Both the position numbers and the translations under genes were made by a program. Of a stretch of DNA of 64,000 nucleotides, positions 52,631 through 60,528 are shown in pieces. Each line of letters begins with the position of its first letter. The first letter of the stretch is position 1. The notes below the pieces were generated by a model that saw only the letters and a list, made by a program, of their open reading frames with translations, did no database searches and was not told the DNA's origin. The stretch comes from Pontibacter oryzae (GTDB lineage: Bacteria; Bacteroidota; Bacteroidia; Cytophagales; Hymenobacteraceae): assembly GCF_003576375.1 (NCBI RefSeq), contig NZ_QWGE01000006.1, positions 153,704-217,703 of the forward strand, in the 5' to 3' direction.

Positions 52631-52714
52631 TTACAGCAGCATAAAGATGGCATTGATAATGTTCAATCCTAACAGCAGAAAGAAGTTAGGAGACTCTTGT
52701 ATAACTTTTTTCAT
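52631..52714 (-). CDS. 27-residue single-helix membrane peptide
   Basis: An ATG at 52714 opens a 28-codon frame ending in TAA: the peptide begins MKKVIQESPNFFLLLGL and ends NIINAIFMLL. It has a short basic start, a Ser-Pro kink and about 18 hydrophobic residues, enough for one membrane helix. Support for a real gene is its own strong terminator (52563-52596), an AT-rich upstream region with a TATAAATTTATA palindrome at about 52719-52731, and normal codons. Such peptides are easily missed by gene callers. Function unknown; a toxin or membrane-complex subunit would be possible. Confidence 0.6.
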   Translation of the reverse strand: MKKVIQESPNFFLLLGLNIINAIFMLL

Positions 52715-52821
52715 GGCTATATTTATAAATTTATATATAGTTTTTATACCTATTTTAAAATGAAGTTCAAGGTTATGTACGCCATCCCTCAAACAATGTT
52801 GCAGTATTCCATTATAATACT

Positions 52822-52851
52822 TTCAAATATTAATAGATATTAATATTTGAA
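52822..52851. repeat. perfect 14-bp-arm palindrome, possible operator
   Basis: TTCAAATATTAATA (52822-52835) and TATTAATATTTGAA (52838-52851) are exact reverse complements around GA. The arms are purely AT-rich with only one G/C each, and there is no T-run, so a protein-binding operator or cruciform is more likely than a terminator. It lies midway between two divergent genes. Confidence 0.75.
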
Positions 52852-53039
52852 TTGTTAAGATCGGATTTTAAAACAGGATTTTGCGGAGCTACAACCCCTG
52901 ATATGTTTAATTTTACTAAGAAAAGCATATTACCCAACTACACTAACCATCCAAATTTTAACAAAGATAATACATAATCAAGAATAATTGAAAGATTCAA
53001 TGAAAATTCATCAGAAAAAAAGCATCTTATATCCGTACT

Positions 53040-53047
53040 TATATTTG
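53040..53047 (+). promoter_or_regulatory. candidate -7 box of the DEAD-box helicase gene
   Basis: TATATTTG matches TAnnTTTG exactly. No TTTG is visible at the usual -33 distance. The implied 5' leader is about 70 bases before the TTG start at 53122. Confidence 0.4.
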
Positions 53048-53121
53048 TAGTATCTTTACTCTGCAAAAGCGGCTGATGGATAAAAGATGGCCGCCATGTA
53101 GTAACCCAAAATTGAGAAACA

Positions 53122-54564
53122 TTGGACTTCCATTCTTTTAACCTACACGAAGACGTACTGACTGGTATCGATTCGATGGGCTATAACAAGCCCACACCCG
53201 TGCAGGAGCAGGCAATTCCGCTGATCCTGGAGCAAAAAGACCTGATAGCCTGCGCCCAAACGGGTACGGGCAAAACCGCCGCTTACCTGCTTCCGCTTAT
53301 CGACCGTATTTCTAACGGAGGATACGAGCACACCAGCACCCTGATTCTAGTACCAACCCGCGAGCTTGCCAAGCAAATTGATGAGCAGGTTGAAGGCTTC
53401 GGTTATTTTGCCTCGGTTAGTTCTATCGCTATTTATGGCGGTAACAAAGGCGATGACTGGGAACAGCAAAAGCGCGCCCTGACAACTGGTGCCGATATAA
53501 TCATCGCTACGCCGGGCCGTTTGCTCTCGCACATGGCTATGGGCTACGTAAAGCTTGACCAACTGAACCACCTGGTGCTGGACGAGGCAGACAAGATGTT
53601 GGACATGGGCTTTATGGATGACCTGATCAAGATCATCAGCCAATTGCCTAAGGAGCGCCAAACTCTTCTGTTCTCGGCCACGATGCCACGCAAGATCCGG
53701 GACCTGGCACAACAGATACTTCAATCCCCGTCGGAGGTGAACCTGGCTATCTCTAAGCCGGCAGAAGGCATTGACCAGCGTTTCTACCTGACTTACGACA
53801 ACCAGAAACTTCCATTGCTGGAGCATCTGCTGCGCGAACTCGATGTGCAAAGTATGATCATCTTTACATCGCGCAAGTCAAACGTGAGCCAGATCGTGCG
53901 TTCGCTCAAGAAAATGGGTTTCACGGCAGAGGGCATCTCTTCCGACATGACCCAGGACGAACGCGAGAAAGCATTACAAGGCTTCAAGAACAAGCAGTAC
54001 CAGATTGTAGTAGCCACCGATATTCTCTCCAGAGGTATCGATATTGACAGCCTAAGCCACGTGGTAAACTTTGATATGCCACAGGATGCTGAGGATTATG
54101 TGCACCGTGTAGGCCGCACCGCACGCGCCGCATCTACAGGTATGGCTATTACTTTTGTGAACGAAAAGGATATGTACCGGGTGCAAAAGGTTGAGCGCCT
54201 GATTGAGCGTGAGTTGCCAAAACTGCCACTTCCAGAAGACTTTGGCCCTGGCCCGGCATATGACCCAACCCGTAGAGACGGTGGAAGCCATAGGCAACGT
54301 GGTGGCAACAAGCCTGGCAGCGGTAGCAGACCTTCCTCCGGAGACAGATCGAGAGGCCGAGGTGGGCGAAACCGCAGCAAAGGAGGCGATCCAGACCGTC
54401 CAAAAGTTGCCGCAAACCCAACGGCGCAGGCTAACCCGGTAAATGCCGAAGGACAGCCGGCCCCGCGGCCTAAGAAGCGCAACAACAGAAACAGGAACCG
54501 TAAGCGCAACGGCGATGGTGGCGGCAACCCGGCAGCCAGTGCCCCGGCCACCTCACCAGAATAA
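53122..54564 (+). CDS. DEAD-box ATP-dependent RNA helicase (RhlE-like)
   Basis: The 480-residue protein has all helicase motifs: Q motif YNKPTPVQEQAIP (21-33), AQTGTGKT (45-52), PTREL, TPGR, the VLDEADKMLDMG box (about 153), SAT, and HRVGRTAR (about 332-339). From residue 380 the tail is Arg/Gly/Asn/Pro-rich and disordered (GGSHRQRGGNKPGSGSRP, PKKRNNRNRNRKRNGDGGG), an RNA-binding extension. The start is TTG at 53122; a stop lies just upstream in frame and the next Met would remove the Q motif region. It unwinds RNA in ribosome assembly or cold response. pncA follows after 8 bases. Confidence 0.95.
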   Translation: MDFHSFNLHEDVLTGIDSMGYNKPTPVQEQAIPLILEQKDLIACAQTGTGKTAAYLLPLIDRISNGGYEHTSTLILVPTRELAKQIDEQVEGFGYFASVSSIAIYGGNKGDDWEQQKRALTTGADIIIATPGRLLSHMAMGYVKLDQLNHLVLDEADKMLDMGFMDDLIKIISQLPKERQTLLFSATMPRKIRDLAQQILQSPSEVNLAISKPAEGIDQRFYLTYDNQKLPLLEHLLRELDVQSMIIFTSRKSNVSQIVRSLKKMGFTAEGISSDMTQDEREKALQGFKNKQYQIVVATDILSRGIDIDSLSHVVNFDMPQDAEDYVHRVGRTARAASTGMAITFVNEKDMYRVQKVERLIERELPKLPLPEDFGPGPAYDPTRRDGGSHRQRGGNKPGSGSRPSSGDRSRGRGGRNRSKGGDPDRPKVAANPTAQANPVNAEGQPAPRPKKRNNRNRNRKRNGDGGGNPAASAPATSPE

Positions 54565-54572
54565 AAACAACC

Positions 54573-55184
54573 ATGCGTGCCTTACTGCTAATCGATATTC
54601 AGAACGACTTTTTGCCCGGAGGCTCGCTGGCCGTGCCTGAGGGTGATGCCATACTTCCGGTAGTGAATGCACTGCAGGAGAAGTTTGAGTTGGTGGTAGC
54701 TACACAGGACTGGCACCCGCCCCAACACAAAAGCTTTGCCTCTAACCATACGGGCATGAATGTGTTTGAGGTAATTGACCTTAATGGCATGCCGCAAGTG
54801 CTTTGGCCTGAACACTGTGTGCAGGGCACGATGGGAGCAGCCTTTTCCGATGAGTTGAAGCAGAACCGCATCGAGGCGATATTCAGGAAAGGCACTGACC
54901 TGGAGATTGACAGCTACAGTGGCTTTTACGATAACGGCCACCTGAAAAGCACTGCCATGGCAGACTACCTGCGTGGCAAAGGGGTTACTGAAGTATACCT
55001 GTGTGGCCTTGCCGCCGATTACTGTGTTTACTTTTCTGCCAAAGATGCTTTAGACGAGGGGTTTAAAGTATACTTTATCGAGGATGCAACCCGTGCAATA
55101 GATCAGGAAAACTATAAGCAGGCCAAAACAGATCTGCTGCAACGCGGTGCCCATATCATCCACAGCCAAAGTATAACATTATAG
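54573..55184 (+). CDS. pncA: nicotinamidase / pyrazinamidase
   Basis: The 203-residue isochorismatase-fold protein has the catalytic triad D8 (LLIDIQNDF), K106 (FRKGTD) and C151 (GLAADYCV), with metal residues in ATQDWHPPQH and WPEHC. It deaminates nicotinamide to nicotinic acid in NAD salvage. It starts 8 bases after the helicase gene and is very likely co-transcribed, ending at the terminator at 55202. Confidence 0.96.
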   Translation: MRALLLIDIQNDFLPGGSLAVPEGDAILPVVNALQEKFELVVATQDWHPPQHKSFASNHTGMNVFEVIDLNGMPQVLWPEHCVQGTMGAAFSDELKQNRIEAIFRKGTDLEIDSYSGFYDNGHLKSTAMADYLRGKGVTEVYLCGLAADYCVYFSAKDALDEGFKVYFIEDATRAIDQENYKQAKTDLLQRGAHIIHSQSITL

Positions 55185-55502
55185 TAATCAATTAATTACA
55201 GAAAAGACCTCTCTGTTAGCAGGGAGGCCTTTTCTATTTGTACTTATGTATTGGTGGTGCAGCAACCATCCGCATTTATACTTAAATAAGTGTTTAGCCA
55301 TTAGGATGTTCTGATTCCTATAATCATACTTTGTATTAAATTATTATCTTGCTAACCTAATCGGCCGAAAGGTCTTTTAGTTTCCGGAGATCTGTTTCAG
55401 GTTGATGAATAGAGGGAAAGGGTAGTGCATGCCTGGGTAATCTGAACGTAACGCTATGGCGCTACTCGGATATTTGCGTGCTTCTTAACCTAACCTTCAT
55501 AC
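55185..55502. other. intergenic region upstream of the outer-membrane receptor
   Basis: After the pncA terminator this 318-base region shows no ORF or RNA gene. TTTG at 55473-55476 and TAACCTTC at 55491-55498 could form a weak promoter for the receptor gene but the spacing of 14 is short. Two ATACTT motifs are present. Confidence 0.4.
55202..55237 (+). terminator. intrinsic terminator after pncA
   Basis: AAAAGACCTCTCTG (55202-55215) pairs with CAGGGAGGCCTTTT (55220-55233) with one mismatch and one G-U pair, followed by a T-rich run. It lies 17 bases after the stop codon. Confidence 0.88.
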
Positions 55503-57971
55503 ATGAAACAAACGATTCTTCTGGCCTTGTGCCTATTCGCTCATGCCCTGGCTTTTGCGCAAGCGCCTGCAACGCCTACCGGCGGCTCCTTGAAAGGCAT
55601 TGTGGCAGATTCTACAAGTAACTCCCCCATTGGTTATGTAACTGTTATCGTGAGCCTACCTGACAAAGACGAGCCCCTTAAAAGTACGTTTTCGCAGGAT
55701 AACGGCAGCTTTGAGATTAACGGGCTGCCGCTGGGCAAGTATAAACTCATCCTAAGCTTTGTAGGATACAAGCCTTATAAAATGGATTTGCCCGAGCTCA
55801 CTGCCTCAAACGCCTCTGTAAATCTGGGTACGCTAAAACTGGCTGGCTCTTCGAAGCAACTGCAGGAAGTTGAGGTCACTACCGAGCAAATGCTGATAAC
55901 CCAGGACGTGGACAAGATCGGGTACAACGTAGCCATAGACCCCGAGGCCAAAACCATGACCGCCCTGGACATGATGCGCAAAGTGCCGATGCTGAGCCTG
56001 GATACCGAAGACAATATCAAACTGAATGGCAGCAGCAGCTACAGAGTGCTGGTAAACGGCAAGAACTCTACCCTCTTCGCCCGCAGCCCTAAAGACGTGC
56101 TTCGCAGCATGCCAGCCAGCACCATTAAGCGCATCGAGGTAATCACGGACCCGCCTGCCAAGTATGATGCAGAGGGTGTTGGCGGTATTATCAACATCAT
56201 CACTACTGATGCTCCGCAAAACGGCTACAATGGCAGCGTATCGGGCGGCGTTGGTAATATCGGCAATCAGTATGGCTCCGTTAACCTTACTGCCAAAACA
56301 GGCAAACTAGGCTTTTCTGGTTACCTGGGCGGCAGCCACTGGCCAAGCCCAGCCAGCAATTCCGACTACAGGCGCTCCGACCAGACAACCGGCACCCTAC
56401 TGCAACTCGGCACGGAAACCAGCGAGGGCTACTACACCTACTCTTCCGGTGAGTTGAGTTACGAGATAGACACGCTAAATTTGATTGCTGTAAAGTATGA
56501 TTACAACATAGGCACCAACGAGTCAAGGTTTAGGCAGCGTGTAACCGAAACAGGCTTGAATGGCAATGTACGCCGTGACTTTAACCGCAATAATAATAAC
56601 GATTCGGGCTGGGGTGGCTTAGAGGCCAGCCTAGATTATCAGCATACCTTTAAGCGCAATAAAAGCCAACTATTTACTCTTTCTTATAAGATCGGGGATG
56701 GCCGGAACGATTCGGAGTCGGACATTGCGTTTGAGAATATACAGGGCTACAACGGCACGCCAGGCACGCGCACGCAAAATGCAGGAATTTCAGTAGAGCA
56801 GACTTACCAGGCCGACTATGTCCACCCGTTTAAGAAGCACTCCCTGGAGGTAGGTGCCAAAAGTATACTTCGGGATATTGAAAGCGACTATTTTTACCGC
56901 GACTATAATCCGGAAACCGAAACTTATGTAGAAGTGCCTTCACTCACAAACCGCTTCGATTACAACCAGAACATCTACGCGGCTTATACATCGGTGAGTT
57001 TGCGTTACGACAAATGGGGTGTGCGTCTGGGTACGCGCCTGGAGCAGACCTCAGTTGACGCGAATTTCCAGGATGCCGGCACTGTGGAAACTCCCGATTA
57101 CTTTAACCTCATCCCGAGCGTGTCTGTTAACCGAACATTCAAAAACATGTCGAGCCTGAAAGTATCGTATACGCAGCGGATTGAGCGCCCAAGCCTATAC
57201 TACCTGAACCCATACGTAGACCGAACCAACGAAAAGAGTATATCTTTTGGTAACCCGAAACTAGAAGCGGCCACCAGCCATGTTTTAAGCCTGGCCCATA
57301 GCTTCTTCAAAGGCAGCAACTCTATTAACAGCACCCTAACCCATGCCTTTACCAACAACGCCATCCAGAACTATACTTTGTTTAACCCCGCCGACTCGGT
57401 TACGAGCACCACGTATGGCAACATTGGCAAGAACGCTACCACCACGCTATCGCTGAACGGTAACGCCACTTTGTTCAAGAACCTGAGCATGAGCCTGAAC
57501 GGGTCTTTGTCTTACAATCAGCTTAGCGGCAACATAGCTGGTCGCGACTTGAAAAACTCTGGCGTTAGTGGCTACATGTATAGTTACCTGAGTTATAAGT
57601 TCGAGAAAAACTGGCGCGTTAGTACAAACCTCGGATATTACGGCCCAAGAGTATTGCTACAGGGCAAATCAAACGCGCAGTTCTGGAACGGCATGTCGGT
57701 GAGCAAAAGCTTCCTGAAGGATGAGAAGGCCAGCTTCTCGCTTTCGTTGCAGAGCCCGTTTGCCCGAACCAGGAACTATGCCCGCAGCATTTCCGGCGCT
57801 AACTTCAACGAGGAATCCGATTACGTTTATGTGGCGCGCCGCATAAACATCGGCTTCAGCTACAAGTTCGGCAAACTGAAAGAAGACATCAAACGCACTA
57901 AGCGCGGCATCAAAAACGACGACCTTAAAGGCGGCGGTGATAGCAATAGCGGCGGAGGCAATGGTAATTAA
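55503..57971 (+). CDS. outer-membrane beta-barrel receptor (TonB-dependent-receptor-like, with carboxypeptidase-like N-domain)
   Basis: The 822-residue protein has a signal peptide (MKQTILLALCLFAHALAFA-Q), an Ig-like carboxypeptidase-regulatory domain (about 27-112: LKGIVADSTSNSPIGYVTV, DNGSFEINGLPLGKYKLIL), a plug-like domain (about 125-240: KIGYNVAIDPEAKTMTALDM, VEVITDPPAKYDAEGVGGII) and a barrel of about 570 residues (SVNLTAKTGKLGFSGYLGG onward). It matches the outer-membrane beta-barrel family of Bacteroidota related to TonB receptors. The tail is a Gly/Asn-rich spacer instead of the usual aromatic end. No SusD partner is adjacent, so it is not a polysaccharide-utilisation pair. Substrate unknown. 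Confidence 0.9.
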   Translation: MKQTILLALCLFAHALAFAQAPATPTGGSLKGIVADSTSNSPIGYVTVIVSLPDKDEPLKSTFSQDNGSFEINGLPLGKYKLILSFVGYKPYKMDLPELTASNASVNLGTLKLAGSSKQLQEVEVTTEQMLITQDVDKIGYNVAIDPEAKTMTALDMMRKVPMLSLDTEDNIKLNGSSSYRVLVNGKNSTLFARSPKDVLRSMPASTIKRIEVITDPPAKYDAEGVGGIINIITTDAPQNGYNGSVSGGVGNIGNQYGSVNLTAKTGKLGFSGYLGGSHWPSPASNSDYRRSDQTTGTLLQLGTETSEGYYTYSSGELSYEIDTLNLIAVKYDYNIGTNESRFRQRVTETGLNGNVRRDFNRNNNNDSGWGGLEASLDYQHTFKRNKSQLFTLSYKIGDGRNDSESDIAFENIQGYNGTPGTRTQNAGISVEQTYQADYVHPFKKHSLEVGAKSILRDIESDYFYRDYNPETETYVEVPSLTNRFDYNQNIYAAYTSVSLRYDKWGVRLGTRLEQTSVDANFQDAGTVETPDYFNLIPSVSVNRTFKNMSSLKVSYTQRIERPSLYYLNPYVDRTNEKSISFGNPKLEAATSHVLSLAHSFFKGSNSINSTLTHAFTNNAIQNYTLFNPADSVTSTTYGNIGKNATTTLSLNGNATLFKNLSMSLNGSLSYNQLSGNIAGRDLKNSGVSGYMYSYLSYKFEKNWRVSTNLGYYGPRVLLQGKSNAQFWNGMSVSKSFLKDEKASFSLSLQSPFARTRNYARSISGANFNEESDYVYVARRINIGFSYKFGKLKEDIKRTKRGIKNDDLKGGGDSNSGGGNGN

Positions 57972-57988
57972 TAAATAGCTTTAACTCC

Positions 57989-58032
57989 AAAGGCCCCGGT
58001 CAGTTTATACTTGCACGGGCCTTTGAGTTTTA
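57989..58032 (+). terminator. intrinsic terminator after the receptor gene
   Basis: AAAGGCCC (57989-57996) pairs with GGGCCTTT (58017-58024), with an outer ACTC/GAGT extension, followed by TTTTAATT. The loop of 20 is large and contains an ATACTT motif. Confidence 0.7.
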
Positions 58033-58041
58033 ATTATACTT

Positions 58042-58770
58042 ATGCCATCAGTATTAACATGTGCGCAGTGGTGTGAAATCCTGCTTAACAAGGAGATAAC
58101 CCTGCAGTTCGACCTTTCGATATTTCAAGCTCTTTACAGCTTCCCTGGGCACAAAGCTCCGGCTAGCCAGATTGGGCGCATACTTGGCTATTCTGGCAAA
58201 TATTCCGCGAGCCCATTAAACCTTGAGATTGGGCGATATGCTAAGCGTATAGCCAAATACTATGATGTTGATTTCAGTATACGCTCTAACAGGGAGTATA
58301 AATACTGGGACTTATTTTTTGATGGATGGAACGAAGAACCACTATTTATTTGGCAATTAAAGCCTGAACTAAAGGCTGCACTTGAGAGGACAGATCTGAC
58401 AGGAGAAATATTCTACCCAGAGGAGATCCGGAAAAATTTGCAAGAAGTGCTAACCGAGGGCCTTCAAAAAACAATCGTAGTAAACTCTTATGAACGGAAC
58501 CCCGAAGCACGGCGAAGGTGCATCGATTTTTGGAAGCCCGTTTGCTCGGTTTGCTCCTTTGATTTTGAGAAAACCTATGGAGACATTGGCAAAGGGTTTA
58601 TACATGTTCATCATGTAACACCACTATCAGACATCAAAAAGGTTTATCAAGTAGACCCGGTTAATGATCTAAGGCCAGTTTGCCCAAATTGCCACGCCAT
58701 GCTGCACAAAACAGACCCGCCATTTACAGTAGAGCAACTCAAATCCATATTAGACCTGCGGCATATCTGA
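58042..58770 (+). CDS. HNH endonuclease with an N-terminal recognition-like domain
   Basis: The 242-residue protein has a C-terminal HNH nuclease: zinc cysteines C168, C171 (PVCSVCSF) and C214, C217 (VCPNCHAML), the catalytic pair H190-H191 (FIHVHHVTPL) and N209 in DPVNDLRPV. The N-terminal 115 residues (FDLSIFQALYSFPGHKAPAS, LNLEIGRYAKRIAKYY) form a separate domain like those of McrA-type restriction enzymes, which cut modified DNA. No methylase is nearby, which suits a modification-dependent or stand-alone role. It is a single gene between housekeeping genes, probably a recent gain. Confidence 0.88.
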   Translation: MPSVLTCAQWCEILLNKEITLQFDLSIFQALYSFPGHKAPASQIGRILGYSGKYSASPLNLEIGRYAKRIAKYYDVDFSIRSNREYKYWDLFFDGWNEEPLFIWQLKPELKAALERTDLTGEIFYPEEIRKNLQEVLTEGLQKTIVVNSYERNPEARRRCIDFWKPVCSVCSFDFEKTYGDIGKGFIHVHHVTPLSDIKKVYQVDPVNDLRPVCPNCHAMLHKTDPPFTVEQLKSILDLRHI

Positions 58771-58779
58771 AAGATAACT

Positions 58780-59715
58780 CTATACCACCTGCCCCAGCCC
58801 AAACAGCAGTACAAATAGCAAGGTTGTCAGGGCCATTTGCTTGAGGTATGGATCGAGTTCTCTGGAGGTTTGCTTGCGCCATACGTTTAGCGCGTTTACT
58901 AGCAGCAGCGGCAGGGCAAGTATAAACAGGAACTGCCACAGCGATTGGAAGGTGAGCAACACATAGGCAAAGGCACTGGCTACGCCGCCAAGCAGCAAAA
59001 GTATGTGGTAAACACGCGCGCGTTTCGGGCCCAGCCGAACGGGTATGGAGCGCTTGCCCGCCAGCGTATCGGAGTTGATATCGCGAATGTTGTTTACGTT
59101 GAGCACGGCCGTCGAGAAAAAGCCGCAAACCAGCGCAGGAAGTATAACCACGGGTTGCAGCGCCTGCGCCTGCAGGAAATAGGTGCCCAGTACACCAACC
59201 AAGCCAAAGAACACGAACACGAAAATATCGCCTAGCCCGGCATAGCCATACGGTTTATCGCCGGCAGTATAGCTGATAGCCGCCCAGATAGAAGCCAAGC
59301 CAAGGCCCAGGAACACCAGCGAAAGCAGCATGCCATTGGTGCCAAAGGCAACCCAGAGCAATAGCAGCCCGGATACCAGCGAGAGCAGGCTAAATACCAG
59401 CATCCCCTTCTTCATGTGCTCTGCCTGTATGTGCCCGGCCTGCACGGCACGCATTGGCCCTTCGCGGTGCACGCTGTCTGCGCCGTGCTTGGAGTCGCCG
59501 TAGTCGTTGGCCAGGTTCGAGAGGATCTGCAGAAAGAGTGTGGTAAGCACGCAAAGGCCAACCACCGTGGCATCGAACACGCCGTTCGCGGCAGCCATAA
59601 AGCCGCCCATGCCAATGCAGGAGAGCGCCAGTGGTAAAGTGCGTGGCCTAAAAGCCGAAATCCAGGCTTGAACCAAGCCTGGATTCTGAGTTGATGTGTG
59701 TTCTGAAGTTGTCAA
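58780..59715 (-). CDS. menA: 1,4-dihydroxy-2-naphthoate polyprenyltransferase
   Basis: The 311-residue membrane protein has about nine helices and the two Asp-rich prenyltransferase motifs: LANDYGDSKHGADSVHREGP (about 67-86; NDYGD) and NNIRDINSDTLAGKRSIPVR (about 208-227; DINSD). It attaches the isoprenoid chain in menaquinone synthesis and so supplies the quinone used by complex I in this window. It converges on the HNH gene with only 9 bases between stops. The remaining men genes are not here. Confidence 0.93.
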   Translation of the reverse strand: MTTSEHTSTQNPGLVQAWISAFRPRTLPLALSCIGMGGFMAAANGVFDATVVGLCVLTTLFLQILSNLANDYGDSKHGADSVHREGPMRAVQAGHIQAEHMKKGMLVFSLLSLVSGLLLLWVAFGTNGMLLSLVFLGLGLASIWAAISYTAGDKPYGYAGLGDIFVFVFFGLVGVLGTYFLQAQALQPVVILPALVCGFFSTAVLNVNNIRDINSDTLAGKRSIPVRLGPKRARVYHILLLLGGVASAFAYVLLTFQSLWQFLFILALPLLLVNALNVWRKQTSRELDPYLKQMALTTLLFVLLFGLGQVV

Positions 59716-59803
59716 ATTTAACGCAAATACAATGTTCTAGTAAAAGCTAACTTTTGGCGCAAATCTGTGCTTATACCCTTGTGAGCTTAGAACTAGCTAA
59801 ATA

Positions 59804-60424
59804 CTATTTATTAATTGCGGCCAACACTTCCTCGTCCATCGGTTTAACCTTAGACGGGAAGAAGGCAACCACCTGCCCCTGTTCGTTTACAAGGTATTTA
59901 CAGAAGTTCCAGTTTGGGGCCTCGTGGTTCGGCGCATTTTTCTCCAGCCATACATACAGTGGATGTGTATCGTCGCCGGACACAGATATCTTCTCGAAAA
60001 TCGGGAAACTCACGCCATAGTTTTTCTGGCAGAAAGAAGCAATGTCTTCGTTGGAACCCGGCTCTTGCCCGCCAAAGTTATTGGCCGGGAAGCCCAGCAC
60101 AAGTACATCGTTTCCGTGGGCTTCACGCAGTTTCTGCAAGTCTTCGTACTGGTAAGTATAGCCGCACTCCGAGGCTGTGTTCACCAGCAGTACTTTTTTG
60201 CCTTTGTACTCCGAGAAGTCTACGTCCTTTCCATCTAGGGATTTCATTCGGAAGCCGTAAAAGTCGCTGGTTAATGCGTTCGGGTTTGAGGTTGTTTCTG
60301 TTGCCATAGTTTCTGTTTTAAGGTTAGCGCCTGTACCCTGCTGGCAAGCCACAGCCATACTTAGCAGGCTCAGCAGAAAGGTTGCTTGCAGTATGTTTCT
60401 AAACGTTTTAAGCATGTATACCAT
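59804..60424 (-). CDS. glutathione peroxidase-like lipoprotein
   Basis: The 206-residue protein has a type II signal (lipobox MAVAC, Cys 27); the start may be the Met at 60424 or 60415. The thioredoxin-fold peroxidase carries the catalytic Cys C87 in VNTASECGYT, the Gln in FPANNFGGQEPGSNEDI and Trp in NWNFCKYLVNEQG. It is a Cys, not selenocysteine, enzyme and probably uses thioredoxin. It detoxifies peroxides in the periplasmic or outer-membrane side. Monocistronic, 88 bases upstream-end gap from menA. Confidence 0.93.
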   Translation of the reverse strand: MVYMLKTFRNILQATFLLSLLSMAVACQQGTGANLKTETMATETTSNPNALTSDFYGFRMKSLDGKDVDFSEYKGKKVLLVNTASECGYTYQYEDLQKLREAHGNDVLVLGFPANNFGGQEPGSNEDIASFCQKNYGVSFPIFEKISVSGDDTHPLYVWLEKNAPNHEAPNWNFCKYLVNEQGQVVAFFPSKVKPMDEEVLAAINK

Positions 60425-60528
60425 AAAATTGCCGACGGGTTGGCATAATGAAAGTACAACCGCTGGCGCTAAACTTTGTTATGCGGGCATCAGGATTTAT
60501 ACTTTAAAACCTGATGCCCGCTTTATAC

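Larger units (their letters stand above)
52715..53121. other. very AT-rich divergent regulatory region
   Basis: This region separates the small peptide gene (leftward) from the DEAD-box helicase (rightward). It holds a 30-base perfect palindrome (52822-52851) and a -7 box at 53040. No ORF is apparent. The helicase transcript would have a leader of about 70 bases. Confidence 0.5.
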
